Position numbers and translations under genes: made by a program | Source: Altererythrobacter sp. | GTDB taxonomy: Bacteria > Pseudomonadota > Alphaproteobacteria > Sphingomonadales > Sphingomonadaceae | Reading direction: 5' to 3' | NCBI GenBank assembly: GCA_023299945.1 | Contig: JALZVZ010000316.1 | Span: 1-7,804, forward strand | Length of the DNA stretch: 7,804 nt | Shown here: piece by piece, positions 1 to 6,882 of the stretch | How positions within the stretch are numbered: position 1 is the stretch's first letter | How the letters are laid out: each line of letters begins with the position of its first letter | Notes under the pieces: model-generated | The model's database searches: none | Told to the model about the DNA's origin: nothing | Seen by the model: only the letters and a program-made list of their open reading frames with translations

Positions 1-1139
1 TAAAATTCAAACGAGGCCTCATCGAAACGGCTCGGCAAAACAGAGGAATTGTCCGAAAGAAATTCCTTGATCGACCATGCTTGCAAAGTCGCAACGGGCG
101 TTTCGGATAGCACTTCGAACATGCCGGGCAGGCCCTTGCCAATCTTGCCCAATGTTTCTGCATCGAGCTCCAATTCTTTTGCGCGCTCATCGCTGGGCGG
201 AATGGAGCCGACAACATAGATTGGCGATTTGGACAGGCCAATTTTGTCCATTATCGCATCCACTGGAATATCGCCAGCAAGGCTGCGCATTTCCTCTTTA
301 GTGACTGCATTATAGGTCAAATCGCGGTTGCGGCTGACAGTGCGGTCCCACATAATTTCGCGGGCTAAGCGGTCTTCGAATGCGTAAACAGCCGCAGTGG
401 CAGAGGCCGGATCAGCATAGCCAGCCTCGCCAAACAAAAAGGTCAGATACTCTTTGTAGAGCTTCTGGATCTCGACCCCTTTTTCGGTTGTATCAGTGTA
501 ATAATCGCGGTCAGGCAAACCCAATCCGCCGATACCGACATAGGCAACATAGCGGTCAGGCTGCTTGGCATCGACATTCACAAAGCCGCCGATTGGCGAG
601 GCGTAGCCAGGCTGCGCCCACAAATCTGCCAAGGCTGGCAAAGTCGTCGCACCGGCCAATTTGTTCAAATACGGCTGGGCCGGGGCAAGGCCAGCGGCAT
701 CAATCGCGTCTGTGTCGAGGAAAGCGTTATAGGCATCGGCAATGCGCTTTTCATCGCTGGTCAAATCACCCGCGTCTTTCGTGGCCAATTCATCGACGAG
801 AGCTTTTACATCTGTGGTGGATTTCTCGCCTAGCAGAGTAAACGCGCCAAACCGGCTGAATTCAGGCGGGAGCGGATTGGCATCGAGCCATTTCTTATTG
901 GCATAAGCAAAAAAGTCATCGCCGGGGGCAATCTCTTTTGAGATCATCGCAGGGTCAAAGCCCCATTCGCCAAAACTCATCGTCGGCGTTGCGGTGATTT
1001 CTTGATCAGCGGCTTCATTGGTGGTTTCTTCAACCAGCAGCTCGATGCCATCTGCGTGCTCATGCGTTTGGGCCAAGCCTGGTGTCGCGGTGCAGAGCGC
1101 GAGCGCGCTAGCGCCAATAAGTGCAGTCAAACGTGTCAT
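1..1139 (-). CDS. M13 family metallopeptidase (neprilysin/PepO-like), N-terminal part; C-terminus lies off the left edge
   Basis: The reading frame is open from an ATG at 1139 to the window edge and gives 379 residues, about half of a usual M13 protein (roughly 650-700). Residues 1-24 look like a Sec signal peptide (MTRLT, then an Ala/Leu-rich core, then GLAQ), followed by an acidic linker to about residue 50. The M13 N-terminal domain then shows GDDFFAYANKKWL (73-85), the family motif GLGLPDRDYY (205-214), and the approach to the second lobe at WSIKEFLSD (355-363). It breaks off at FDEASFEF (372-379), where M13 proteins normally continue with Tyr-Gly. The zinc motifs HExxH and ExxxD lie beyond the edge, so catalytic competence cannot be judged. 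M13 enzymes are zinc endopeptidases that cut short peptides; this one is probably periplasmic or secreted. A modest AGGG ribosome site lies about 9 nt before the ATG. The gene sits 160 nt downstream of the ABC exporter on the same strand. Confidence 0.93.
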   Translation of the reverse strand, partial: MTRLTALIGASALALCTATPGLAQTHEHADGIELLVEETTNEAADQEITATPTMSFGEWGFDPAMISKEIAPGDDFFAYANKKWLDANPLPPEFSRFGAFTLLGEKSTTDVKALVDELATKDAGDLTSDEKRIADAYNAFLDTDAIDAAGLAPAQPYLNKLAGATTLPALADLWAQPGYASPIGGFVNVDAKQPDRYVAYVGIGGLGLPDRDYYTDTTEKGVEIQKLYKEYLTFLFGEAGYADPASATAAVYAFEDRLAREIMWDRTVSRNRDLTYNAVTKEEMRSLAGDIPVDAIMDKIGLSKSPIYVVGSIPPSDERAKELELDAETLGKIGKGLPGMFEVLSETPVATLQAWSIKEFLSDNSSVLPSRFDEASFEF

Positions 1140-1211
1140 AGATCCAATCCCTTAAGTCATTGCGCCTATGCACGGCCAACCAAGCCGCCTCGCGCTCATG
1201 CTACTGCATTA

Positions 1212-1238
1212 ACTATAGATACAAACTTCTGTTTCCAA
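1212..1238 (-). promoter_or_regulatory. Weak candidate promoter for the M13 peptidase gene
   Basis: Read on the minus strand, a TTGGAA box (1233-1238) is followed after 15 nt by TATAGT (1212-1217), about 73 nt before the ATG. The -10 matches 5 of 6 consensus bases, but the spacer is shorter than the usual 16-18. This is the most promoter-like stretch in the gap between the ABC gene and the peptidase. It rests on visual matching only. Confidence 0.25.
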
Positions 1239-1299
1239 TTGTCGCTGGTCGGCAAACCCATGCATTTGGTCGAATTTGCTTGGAGCCGCTATAGCAAGC

Positions 1300-3192
1300 T
1301 TAACCTGCAGCAGCGGTGAATTGCAGGTTCGCAAGCCGTGCGTAAATCCCATCTGCTTTCACCAGACTGTCATGCGTGCCTTGTTCCGCAATTCGCCCAT
1401 TATCCAGCACGATAATCCGGTCCGCATCACGCACAGTGGCAAGGCGGTGGGCAATCACCAGAGTGGTGCGATCTTGCATCAAGCGGTCGAGCGCCTGCTG
1501 TACCAATTGTTCGCTTTGCGCATCCAAGGCGCTGGTGGCCTCGTCCAGCAATAGGATCGGCGCATCACGCAGCAATGCGCGCGCAATCGCTAGGCGTTGC
1601 TGCTGACCGCCGGACAGGCGCGTTCCGCTCTCGCCAAGAAACGTATCGAGACCATCGGGTAAAGCTTCGAGGAACTCTGCCGCATTCGCTGCGCGCGCTG
1701 CTGCCCAAATTTGTTCATCCGTTGCACCCCAATCGCCGTAGCGCAGATTGTCACGGGCGTTTGCACTGAACAAAACCCCGTCCTGGGGCACAAAGGCAAT
1801 GCGGCTGCGAATGTCGGCGGGGTCTGCCTTAGTGAGCGGTACACCATCGAGGCGGACCGTGCCCGCTTGCGGATCGTAAAACCGCTCCACCAGCTGGAAC
1901 AAAGTCGATTTGCCCGCGCCCGATGGGCCGACGATAGCCACGGTTTCGCCGGGCTCAACTTCCAATGTGAAGTCGGTCAGTGCCGCTGTTTCAGGCCGTG
2001 TGGGATAGCGGAATGTGACATTGCGAAACGACAGCGAACCGCGCGGCGGCACAGGCAGCTTTTCAGGCCGGGCAGGCGGCGCAATATCAGGCTTGGCTTT
2101 CAGCAATTCATTCAGGCGGCTGGCTGCACCCGCCCCGCGCAAGAGATCGCCATAGACTTCGGTTAGCGCGCCAAATGACCCCGCCACTAAGCCGCCAATC
2201 AAGACAAAGGCTGCAATTGTGCCGCCTGAAATCGTACCATCGCTCACCGCAATCGCGCCGCGCCACATCAGCAAAGTGATCGCGCCAAAAATCAGCATGA
2301 TGATGACCGAAGTCATGGCCGCGCGGATTAATATCCGGCGTTTTGCAATTGTGAAGGTTTCCTCCACCGCATCCCCGAAACGTGCTGATTCGCGGGACTC
2401 TTGGCCGAAACTCTGCACCACTTTCATCGCCGCCAGCACTTCTGTCACCATCGCGCCCACCGTCGCCACATGGTCTTGGCTGGTGCGCGAGATATTGCGC
2501 AACCGTCGGCCAAACAGCGTGATCGGAATGATGACCAGCGGGATCACCAGCATCAGACCCAAGGTCATTTGCGGCTGCAGGTAAAACAGCGCCGCAGTGC
2601 CGCCGATTGCCATCAACGTATTGCGTAGAGCGATGGAAACCGTCGTGCCCACAACTTGCTCAATAATCGCAGTATCCGATGTCATGCGGCTGGAGATTTC
2701 CTTGGGGCTATTCTCCTCGTAGAAACCGGGAGCCAGTCGCAGCAAATTGGAATGCACCGCTTGGCGAATATCGGCGACAACGCGCTCGCCAATCCAGCTG
2801 ACGAAGTAAAAGCGCAGAGCCGTAGCGACACCCATAATCAGCACAATAACCAGTAAAAACTGGAAAGTTCCGTCGATTTCTGTCCGGTTCGCGCCGCCGG
2901 CAAATGCGCTGTCAAAAATTGTCTTGAAACTGAACGGGATCGCCAAGGTCGCCCCAGCTGAGATGACGAGCGCGGTGAAGGCCAGCAATATCTGCGTAGG
3001 ATATTGCGCTGCTGCCGTAAAAATCATTTTCAATGGGCCGAGTGATTTGGCCTTGGGCGGCTCATCCTGCGCAGATTTAGTCTGCCCCGCGCTTATGACT
3101 TCGCTCCCGGCATCGCCCGCGCCCGTTCCCGCGCCGGTTTCGGCGTCCAGCGGTTTGCCTGCATCGCGATTAGAAGAAGTTGGTTGGTCCAT
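1300..3192 (-). CDS. ABC exporter, fused transmembrane and ATP-binding domains (MsbA-related half-transporter)
   Basis: This complete 630-residue protein has the type IV exporter layout and would work as a homodimer in the inner membrane, pumping a hydrophobic or amphipathic substrate outward. Residues 1-50 are a Gly/Ala/Thr-rich, probably disordered extension. Six hydrophobic segments follow at about 65-88, 111-131, 189-205, 211-229, 292-312 and 325-343. The nucleotide-binding domain spans about 385-625 with all key motifs intact: Walker A GPSGAGKS (422-429), Q-loop Gln470, signature LSGGQ (526-530), Walker B ILLLDE (546-551) and H-loop His582. The sequence fits the group usually labelled MsbA-related ABC transporter permease/ATP-binding protein. 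I do not call it msbA, because the lipid A flippase role cannot be shown from sequence. The ATG at 3192 has no strong Shine-Dalgarno. The downstream Met56 would delete the elbow helix, so the long start is preferred. It is divergent from phaZ. Confidence 0.95.
   Translation of the reverse strand: MDQPTSSNRDAGKPLDAETGAGTGAGDAGSEVISAGQTKSAQDEPPKAKSLGPLKMIFTAAAQYPTQILLAFTALVISAGATLAIPFSFKTIFDSAFAGGANRTEIDGTFQFLLVIVLIMGVATALRFYFVSWIGERVVADIRQAVHSNLLRLAPGFYEENSPKEISSRMTSDTAIIEQVVGTTVSIALRNTLMAIGGTAALFYLQPQMTLGLMLVIPLVIIPITLFGRRLRNISRTSQDHVATVGAMVTEVLAAMKVVQSFGQESRESARFGDAVEETFTIAKRRILIRAAMTSVIIMLIFGAITLLMWRGAIAVSDGTISGGTIAAFVLIGGLVAGSFGALTEVYGDLLRGAGAASRLNELLKAKPDIAPPARPEKLPVPPRGSLSFRNVTFRYPTRPETAALTDFTLEVEPGETVAIVGPSGAGKSTLFQLVERFYDPQAGTVRLDGVPLTKADPADIRSRIAFVPQDGVLFSANARDNLRYGDWGATDEQIWAAARAANAAEFLEALPDGLDTFLGESGTRLSGGQQQRLAIARALLRDAPILLLDEATSALDAQSEQLVQQALDRLMQDRTTLVIAHRLATVRDADRIIVLDNGRIAEQGTHDSLVKADGIYARLANLQFTAAAG
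1302..1329 (-). other. Perfect 8-bp inverted repeat at the 3' end of the ABC gene
   Basis: AACCTGCA (1302-1309) and TGCAGGTT (1322-1329) form a perfect 8-bp stem with a 12-nt loop. The stem covers the last ten codons' end and part of the TAA stop. A second, weaker stem (GCTTG 1278-1282 with CAAGC 1295-1299) follows at once in the direction of transcription. Neither is followed by a T-run, so this is not a classical intrinsic terminator. It could protect the mRNA 3' end, or it may be chance: a few 8-bp repeats of this kind are expected in a window this long. Confidence 0.3.
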
Positions 3193-3276
3193 CTGAAGTG
3201 TCAGTTAGCGATGAAGTCCACCAATTTCACGCGATATTTGCCGAAATGCGGGACAAATGTTCACGGACGCGCAAAA

Positions 3277-3293
3277 ATTGTGCGTTGCACAAT
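3277..3293. promoter_or_regulatory. 17-bp palindrome between divergent ABC and phaZ genes; possible PhaR-type operator
   Basis: ATTGTGC (3277-3283) and GCACAAT (3287-3293) are perfect inverted arms around GTT. It lies 78 nt before the preferred phaZ start and 84 nt from the ABC start, so it could serve either gene. The inner TGC-N3-GCA core resembles the CTGC-N3/4-GCAG sites reported for the alphaproteobacterial PHA regulator PhaR, but the flanking base differs. A further TTGTGC half-site occurs at 3343-3348. On the minus strand a TTGACC box (3295-3300) abuts it, but the matching -10 position (TTTTTG) is poor. Operator identity is inference; the palindrome itself is directly visible. Confidence 0.5.
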
Positions 3294-3359
3294 GGGTCAA
3301 ATGGGTGCAGTCCTAACGCTTATCAATAGATCTGTCGGGAGCTTGTGCCTTGGCCAATC

Positions 3360-3364
3360 AAGGA
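3360..3364 (+). promoter_or_regulatory. Shine-Dalgarno AAGGA that favours the 3371 start of phaZ
   Basis: AAGGA is followed by a 6-nt spacer (AATACA) and a TTG codon at 3371. A second site, GGGAG (3337-3341), lies 8 nt before another in-frame TTG at 3350. Both are usable. The 3371 start is preferred because its product begins MLYHAHEMQ, close to the known N-terminus of PhaZ proteins. Confidence 0.6.
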
Positions 3365-3370
3365 AATACA

Positions 3371-4618
3371 TTGCTGTATCACGCCCACGAAATGCAAAAA
3401 GCATGGCTGTCGCACGCCAGCTCTTTGGCCTCTATCGGCTCAGAAATGCTGACCAATCCGCTCAATCCGCTGGGTTACACCGGACTTGGGCCAATGGCAG
3501 CATCTGCATTGGAAGTGTTCGCTCATGCTACCGCGGTCTATGGCAAACCCGCATTTGGGATTGAGGCGATTGAAACCGGCGGCACATCCTATCCCGTGAT
3601 CGAATCCACCGTGGTCAATATGCCCTTTGGCGATTTGAAGCGTTTTCGCCTCGAAGGCCTCGACACAGAGGGCGGCACAGACCGTCCCAAATTGCTGATC
3701 GCAGCGCCGATGAGCGGACATTATGCAACCCTGCTGCGCGGCACGGTCGAACGCATGCTGGAAAGCTGCGAGGTTTACATCACAGATTGGGCCGATGCGA
3801 AGACCGTTCCCTTGCACGAAGGCACTTTCGATCTCGATGATTATATCGATTATTTGATCCAATTCCTCGACCATATTCGCGCCAGCCAAAATGGTGAGCG
3901 CCCGCATATGATGGCGGTGTGCCAGCCTTCTGTGCCTGCATTTGCCGCCACCGCTTTGATGAATGCCAGCAAGCATCCTGCGCGTCCGCAAACACTCACC
4001 ATGATGGGCGGGCCGATCGATACGCGCGAAAGCCCCACATCCGTCAATGATATGGCGATGAAGCGCCCGATTGAATGGTTCCAAAACACCGTCATTGCGA
4101 CTGTTCCGATGCAGCACCGCGGGGCAGGCCGAGAGGTCTATCCCGGCTTTATGCAGCTTGCGAGCTTTATGAGCATGAATCTGGGCAGCCACATGACCAG
4201 TCACTACGAGATGTTCAAACACCTCAACGCTGGCGATGATGACTCAGCCCAAGCGACCAAGGATTTCTACGACGAATATCGCAGCGTCTGCGACATGACC
4301 GCTGAGTTTTACCTGCAGACGGTGGAAGAAGTGTTCCAAACCCACTCCATCCCCAATGGCGAATTTCGTCACAAGGGTGAATTGGTCGATTTGAACGCAA
4401 TCAAAGACACCGCATTGCTGGCCATCGAAGGCGAGCGCGATGATATCTCAGGGCTCGGTCAAACCAAAGCAGCGCTGAAATTAGCGGGCAAGCTGGCTGA
4501 GAAAAAGAAGCGCTATTACATGGCCGAAGGTGCGGGCCATTACGGCATCTTCAATGGGTCACGCTGGCGGGGCAAAGTCGCGCCAGTGGTTGAGGAATTT
4601 ATTGAAGCGCATGGGTAA
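3371..4618 (+). CDS. phaZ: Intracellular polyhydroxyalkanoate (PHB) depolymerase, Cys-nucleophile type
   Basis: The preferred product has 415 residues (422 if the TTG at 3350 is used), matching the roughly 420 of Ralstonia eutropha PhaZ1. There is no signal peptide, so it acts in the cytoplasm on native PHA granules, releasing hydroxybutyrate units for central metabolism. In 415-residue numbering, the lipase-box-like VCQPS (183-187) carries the nucleophile Cys184. The acid is Asp357 or Asp358 in EGERDDISG, and the base is His390 in EGAGHYGIFNG. These sit within two or three residues of the Cys183/Asp355/His388 triad I recall for R. eutropha PhaZ1. The conserved stretches LLIAAPMSGHYATLLRGTV and YITDW (136-140) also fit the family. 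Start choice: AAGGA at 3360-3364 lies 6 nt before the TTG at 3371, and MLYHAHEMQ matches family N-termini. It is divergent from the ABC exporter and convergent with the M1 peptidase. No phaC, phasin or phaR gene is visible here. Confidence 0.95.
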   Translation: MLYHAHEMQKAWLSHASSLASIGSEMLTNPLNPLGYTGLGPMAASALEVFAHATAVYGKPAFGIEAIETGGTSYPVIESTVVNMPFGDLKRFRLEGLDTEGGTDRPKLLIAAPMSGHYATLLRGTVERMLESCEVYITDWADAKTVPLHEGTFDLDDYIDYLIQFLDHIRASQNGERPHMMAVCQPSVPAFAATALMNASKHPARPQTLTMMGGPIDTRESPTSVNDMAMKRPIEWFQNTVIATVPMQHRGAGREVYPGFMQLASFMSMNLGSHMTSHYEMFKHLNAGDDDSAQATKDFYDEYRSVCDMTAEFYLQTVEEVFQTHSIPNGEFRHKGELVDLNAIKDTALLAIEGERDDISGLGQTKAALKLAGKLAEKKKRYYMAEGAGHYGIFNGSRWRGKVAPVVEEFIEAHG

Positions 4619-4623
4619 GTAGA

Positions 4624-4672
4624 CGTTGGCCTCAGCGTGCCAGACGCACCAAAAGCTGACCCTCAGCCAACG
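4624..4672. terminator. Structured inverted repeat in the convergent gap; candidate terminator
   Basis: The outer arms CGTTGGC (4624-4630) and GCCAACG (4666-4672) pair perfectly. Inside, TCAGC (4632-4636) pairs with GCTGA (4655-4659), and directly stacked on it GTGC (4637-4640) pairs with GCAC (4646-4649) around a CAGAC loop. That gives about 16 bp in one composite hairpin. It starts 5 nt after the phaZ stop and lies 68 nt after the M1 stop. Neither side has a clear T-run; the minus-strand exit (TCTACTT) is the more T-rich. It is probably a shared 3' end for both convergent genes, but a Rho-dependent end is not excluded. Confidence 0.45.
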
Positions 4673-4740
4673 ACCCAATTGCGGACATTTGAGTGCGAAA
4701 TGCTGTTATCTCAGCGGGTCTGATTTGCTATAAAGTCGGT

Positions 4741-6720
4741 TCAGTTTGACGGAACCTTCCCAGCAGGCGCTTCAAATTGAAGTGTCTCATCCACATTGCC
4801 GCGGGTGTAGGCGTGATAGCTGCTTCGCGTTTCGGCATAGATGCGTTGAGCGATCGGCTTGCCCCAAGCTGTTTGGTGGAGTGCTGTGAACAAGGGGCTG
4901 ACAAACTTATTGCGCCCTACTTTCGCCAAAAAGCGTTCGGCTTGCGGAACGGCTGGACTGTATTCATTGCGCAGCGCCGCCTCTAGCCATAAAAACAACA
5001 CTTCATTGTTGCCAGATTGAGAAAGCTCCAACGTCGTGTCTAAGGTTGCAAGTCGTCCATTAGACAATTCCTTAGGGAGTTCCTCAAGGAAGCGCCGCTG
5101 TTCTGCCGCTGTCCAATCACGCCAAGCATTTACAGTGGGCAGTGTTCCATCGTTCGCATAAGTGGCCGCCGCGAGGTCTACATCAGCGAAGGCCTGCGCA
5201 TCAGGCTTCCAAGCGTTTTCCGGTAGGCCTGTTCCATAGACCCATTCGTCCAGCATCAACCGCTTTTCGAGGTTAGCATCGCCGTCAATAAGCTTCGCGC
5301 GCAGATCAGCCAAGAACATTTCAGATGTCACCGGCTCAAACGCTCGACTGTCAAACCATTGGGTCAGCCAGGCATCAAATTCTTCACGGCCGATTATATT
5401 CTCTACCGTGCGTAGGAATACCGTTCCCTTGTCATAAATCGCAAAACCTTCTGTATCGAACGGGCTTATTGTATCGGGTGAGCGCATAGCAGTGACCGGA
5501 TTGTCTGCGCCGACTTCGTTGATGCCGCCGACCAAACCGGCATAGCTGAGAGCATATTCCTGCTCAGCACGGTCTTTGCCATAAACTTCCTCGACGATCC
5601 GGTTCTCGAAATAGGAGGTGACACCTTCGTTGAGCCATCCATCGCGCCAGCTTGAATAGGTGGTCAAATTCCCAGACCAGCTGTGCGCCAATTCATGTGC
5701 AACCAGTCCATTGTTGGAGCGATCACCAGCAATAAACGTCGGTGTGAGGAAGGTCATGACCGGGTTTTCCATGCCGCCATAGGGGAAGGCTGGCGGCAGG
5801 ACGATCATATCATAGCGGCCCCAGCGATAGTCACCGAACAGTGCAATTCCGGCGTCGATCATCTCTTCTGTATCGCCGACTTCCTGTGCTGCATCTTCAA
5901 TGACTTCGGGTTCTGCCCATACGCCTGAACGCGGGCCAAGCTCGCGAAATTCGATATTACCCGCGGCAATGGCAATCAAATAAGGTGGGACCGGGTTGTT
6001 CATAACGAAGTGAAAGTTGCGGCGGTTATCGTCCTCCAGTTCGGGATCACCTTGGACCACGCCGCTCATGACCACATTCAAAGGGGCAGGCGCAGAGATT
6101 TTCGCTTCCCATGTCTGCCGGATACCGGGACTGTCCTGAGTTGGTATCCAAGTGCGATTATTGATCGCCTGCCCTTGGCTGAATATAAAGGGATGTTCGC
6201 CGCCAGCCGTCTGCTGCGGGCTTAGCCACTGCAAAGCTTCCGCCTCTGGAGCAGACACATATTCAACCACGATCCGGTGGGTTGCAGCAAGTTCGCCATC
6301 AGCCAGTTGGGCATCTCGTTCCAGCTTCTGATCCGGAAGCCCGATCGTCAGTGGCTCGCCTTTGCTTTCAACGACCTCGCCAAGCGCAAACTTAAGAGCA
6401 TTGCCAGCCTCATCGGTGACCGCAGAAACACGAAGGCCATTGGAGTCGAGTATGATCTCGCTCGCATTGTCCGCCGCTAACACATCTAGCGTTGCGGTTC
6501 CTCCGATCGTCTTCGCATCGAAGTCCATCGCCAGATCGAGGTCAATATGCGTTACGCGCGCCTCCGCAGGCTTCGCAAAAGTCTGATCATCGAACGCTTC
6601 TTCACTTGTCAGTATGGGCGCGATGTCGCCTCGCTGCGCCGCATCTTGCGATGCTAGGCCACCGCAACCGGCGAGGAGCAACAAAAACGGAACCATAAAA
6701 AATGAGACGAGAACGCGCAT
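4741..6720 (-). CDS. M1 family zinc aminopeptidase lipoprotein, leukotriene A4 hydrolase-like
   Basis: This complete 659-residue protein begins with a lipoprotein signal: MR, a hydrophobic core, then the lipobox LAGC with Cys19, so it is probably membrane-anchored in the periplasm. The N-terminal beta domain (about 45-255) contains SQGQAINNRTWIPTQDSP, very close to the LTA4H segment SQCQAI...PCQDTP. The catalytic domain has the exopeptidase motif GGMEN (315-319), zinc ligands His342 and His346 in HELAH, Glu365 in WLNEG, general base Glu343, and Tyr429 in YDKG as the transition-state tyrosine. The C-terminal helical domain (about 500-650) ends in the LTA4H style, with GRNKF (602-606) matching the carboxylate-binding Arg/Lys pair. 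Expected activity is removal of N-terminal residues from peptides; leukotriene chemistry is not implied. AGGA (6728-6731) lies 7 nt before the ATG, a good ribosome site. It is on the same strand as the PhoX-like gene, 162 nt behind it, so it may have its own promoter. Confidence 0.95.
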   Translation of the reverse strand: MRVLVSFFMVPFLLLLAGCGGLASQDAAQRGDIAPILTSEEAFDDQTFAKPAEARVTHIDLDLAMDFDAKTIGGTATLDVLAADNASEIILDSNGLRVSAVTDEAGNALKFALGEVVESKGEPLTIGLPDQKLERDAQLADGELAATHRIVVEYVSAPEAEALQWLSPQQTAGGEHPFIFSQGQAINNRTWIPTQDSPGIRQTWEAKISAPAPLNVVMSGVVQGDPELEDDNRRNFHFVMNNPVPPYLIAIAAGNIEFRELGPRSGVWAEPEVIEDAAQEVGDTEEMIDAGIALFGDYRWGRYDMIVLPPAFPYGGMENPVMTFLTPTFIAGDRSNNGLVAHELAHSWSGNLTTYSSWRDGWLNEGVTSYFENRIVEEVYGKDRAEQEYALSYAGLVGGINEVGADNPVTAMRSPDTISPFDTEGFAIYDKGTVFLRTVENIIGREEFDAWLTQWFDSRAFEPVTSEMFLADLRAKLIDGDANLEKRLMLDEWVYGTGLPENAWKPDAQAFADVDLAAATYANDGTLPTVNAWRDWTAAEQRRFLEELPKELSNGRLATLDTTLELSQSGNNEVLFLWLEAALRNEYSPAVPQAERFLAKVGRNKFVSPLFTALHQTAWGKPIAQRIYAETRSSYHAYTRGNVDETLQFEAPAGKVPSN

Positions 6721-6772
6721 CGGGATATCCTGAACAAAGAGAAATTTTGGGCGGGTTGCATAACACGGAACT

Positions 6773-6798
6773 GTTTGCCAGCCTCTGACCTAGCAAAC
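6773..6798 (-). other. Leader hairpin upstream of the M1 aminopeptidase gene
   Basis: On the minus-strand transcript, GUUUGCUAG (6798-6790) can pair with CUGGCAAAC (6781-6773) over an 8-nt loop. This gives nine pairs, one of them G-U. On the plus-strand transcript the same position is a C-A mismatch, so the fold is best in the direction of the M1 gene. It lies 52 nt before the ATG. There is no T-run after it, so a terminator for the PhoX-like gene is unlikely. Function is unknown and chance is possible. Confidence 0.3.
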
Positions 6799-6808
6799 TA
6801 GTCCTCGG

Positions 6809-6843
6809 ATTAAAAAGTAGGCAAAAAATCCAGTGTGGCTCAA
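6809..6843 (-). promoter_or_regulatory. A/T-rich stretch with a weak candidate promoter for the M1 gene
   Basis: Read on the minus strand, TTGAGC (6838-6843) is followed by a T-run and then TACTTT (6814-6819, 18-nt spacer) or TTTAAT (6809-6814). This is the lowest-GC stretch between the PhoX-like stop and the M1 start. The T-run at 6824-6829 follows only a 3-bp stem (CCA/TGG), so it is not convincing as a terminator. Support is weak. Confidence 0.22.
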
Positions 6844-6882
6844 TCTACCTTTGAATACAGTTTTCACTTGGTACCCCCGTCG

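Noticed and set aside
380..841. Plus-strand open frame of 153 codons opposite the M13 gene
   Set aside because: The Arg/Gln/His-rich composition is typical of an antisense shadow, and the minus-strand M13 reading is unambiguous.
1092..1094. Cys16 of the M13 protein as a lipobox cysteine
   Set aside because: The residue before it is Leu (LALC), not Gly, Ala or Ser, and a normal signal peptidase I site follows around GLAQ. It is more likely secreted or periplasmic than lipidated.
3295..3300. TTGACC as the -35 of an ABC promoter overlapping the palindrome
   Set aside because: At a 17-nt spacing the -10 would be TTTTTG, matching only 2 of 6 consensus bases, so a promoter is not supported.
3184..3564. 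Plus-strand open frame of 126 codons across the divergent control region
   Set aside because: It overlaps the start of phaZ in another frame and the start of the ABC gene, and its product has no recognisable domain or ribosome site.
3440..4222. Long minus-strand open frame of 260 codons inside phaZ
   Set aside because: It is antisense to a clearly conserved gene, its His/Cys/Arg-rich translation shows no family features, and it arises from the codon bias of the opposite strand.
6790..6801. CTAG-CAAA-CTAG mini-palindrome as an operator
   Set aside because: The arms are only 4 bp and self-complementary, and the longer stem at 6773-6798 explains part of it. It is too short to support a claim.
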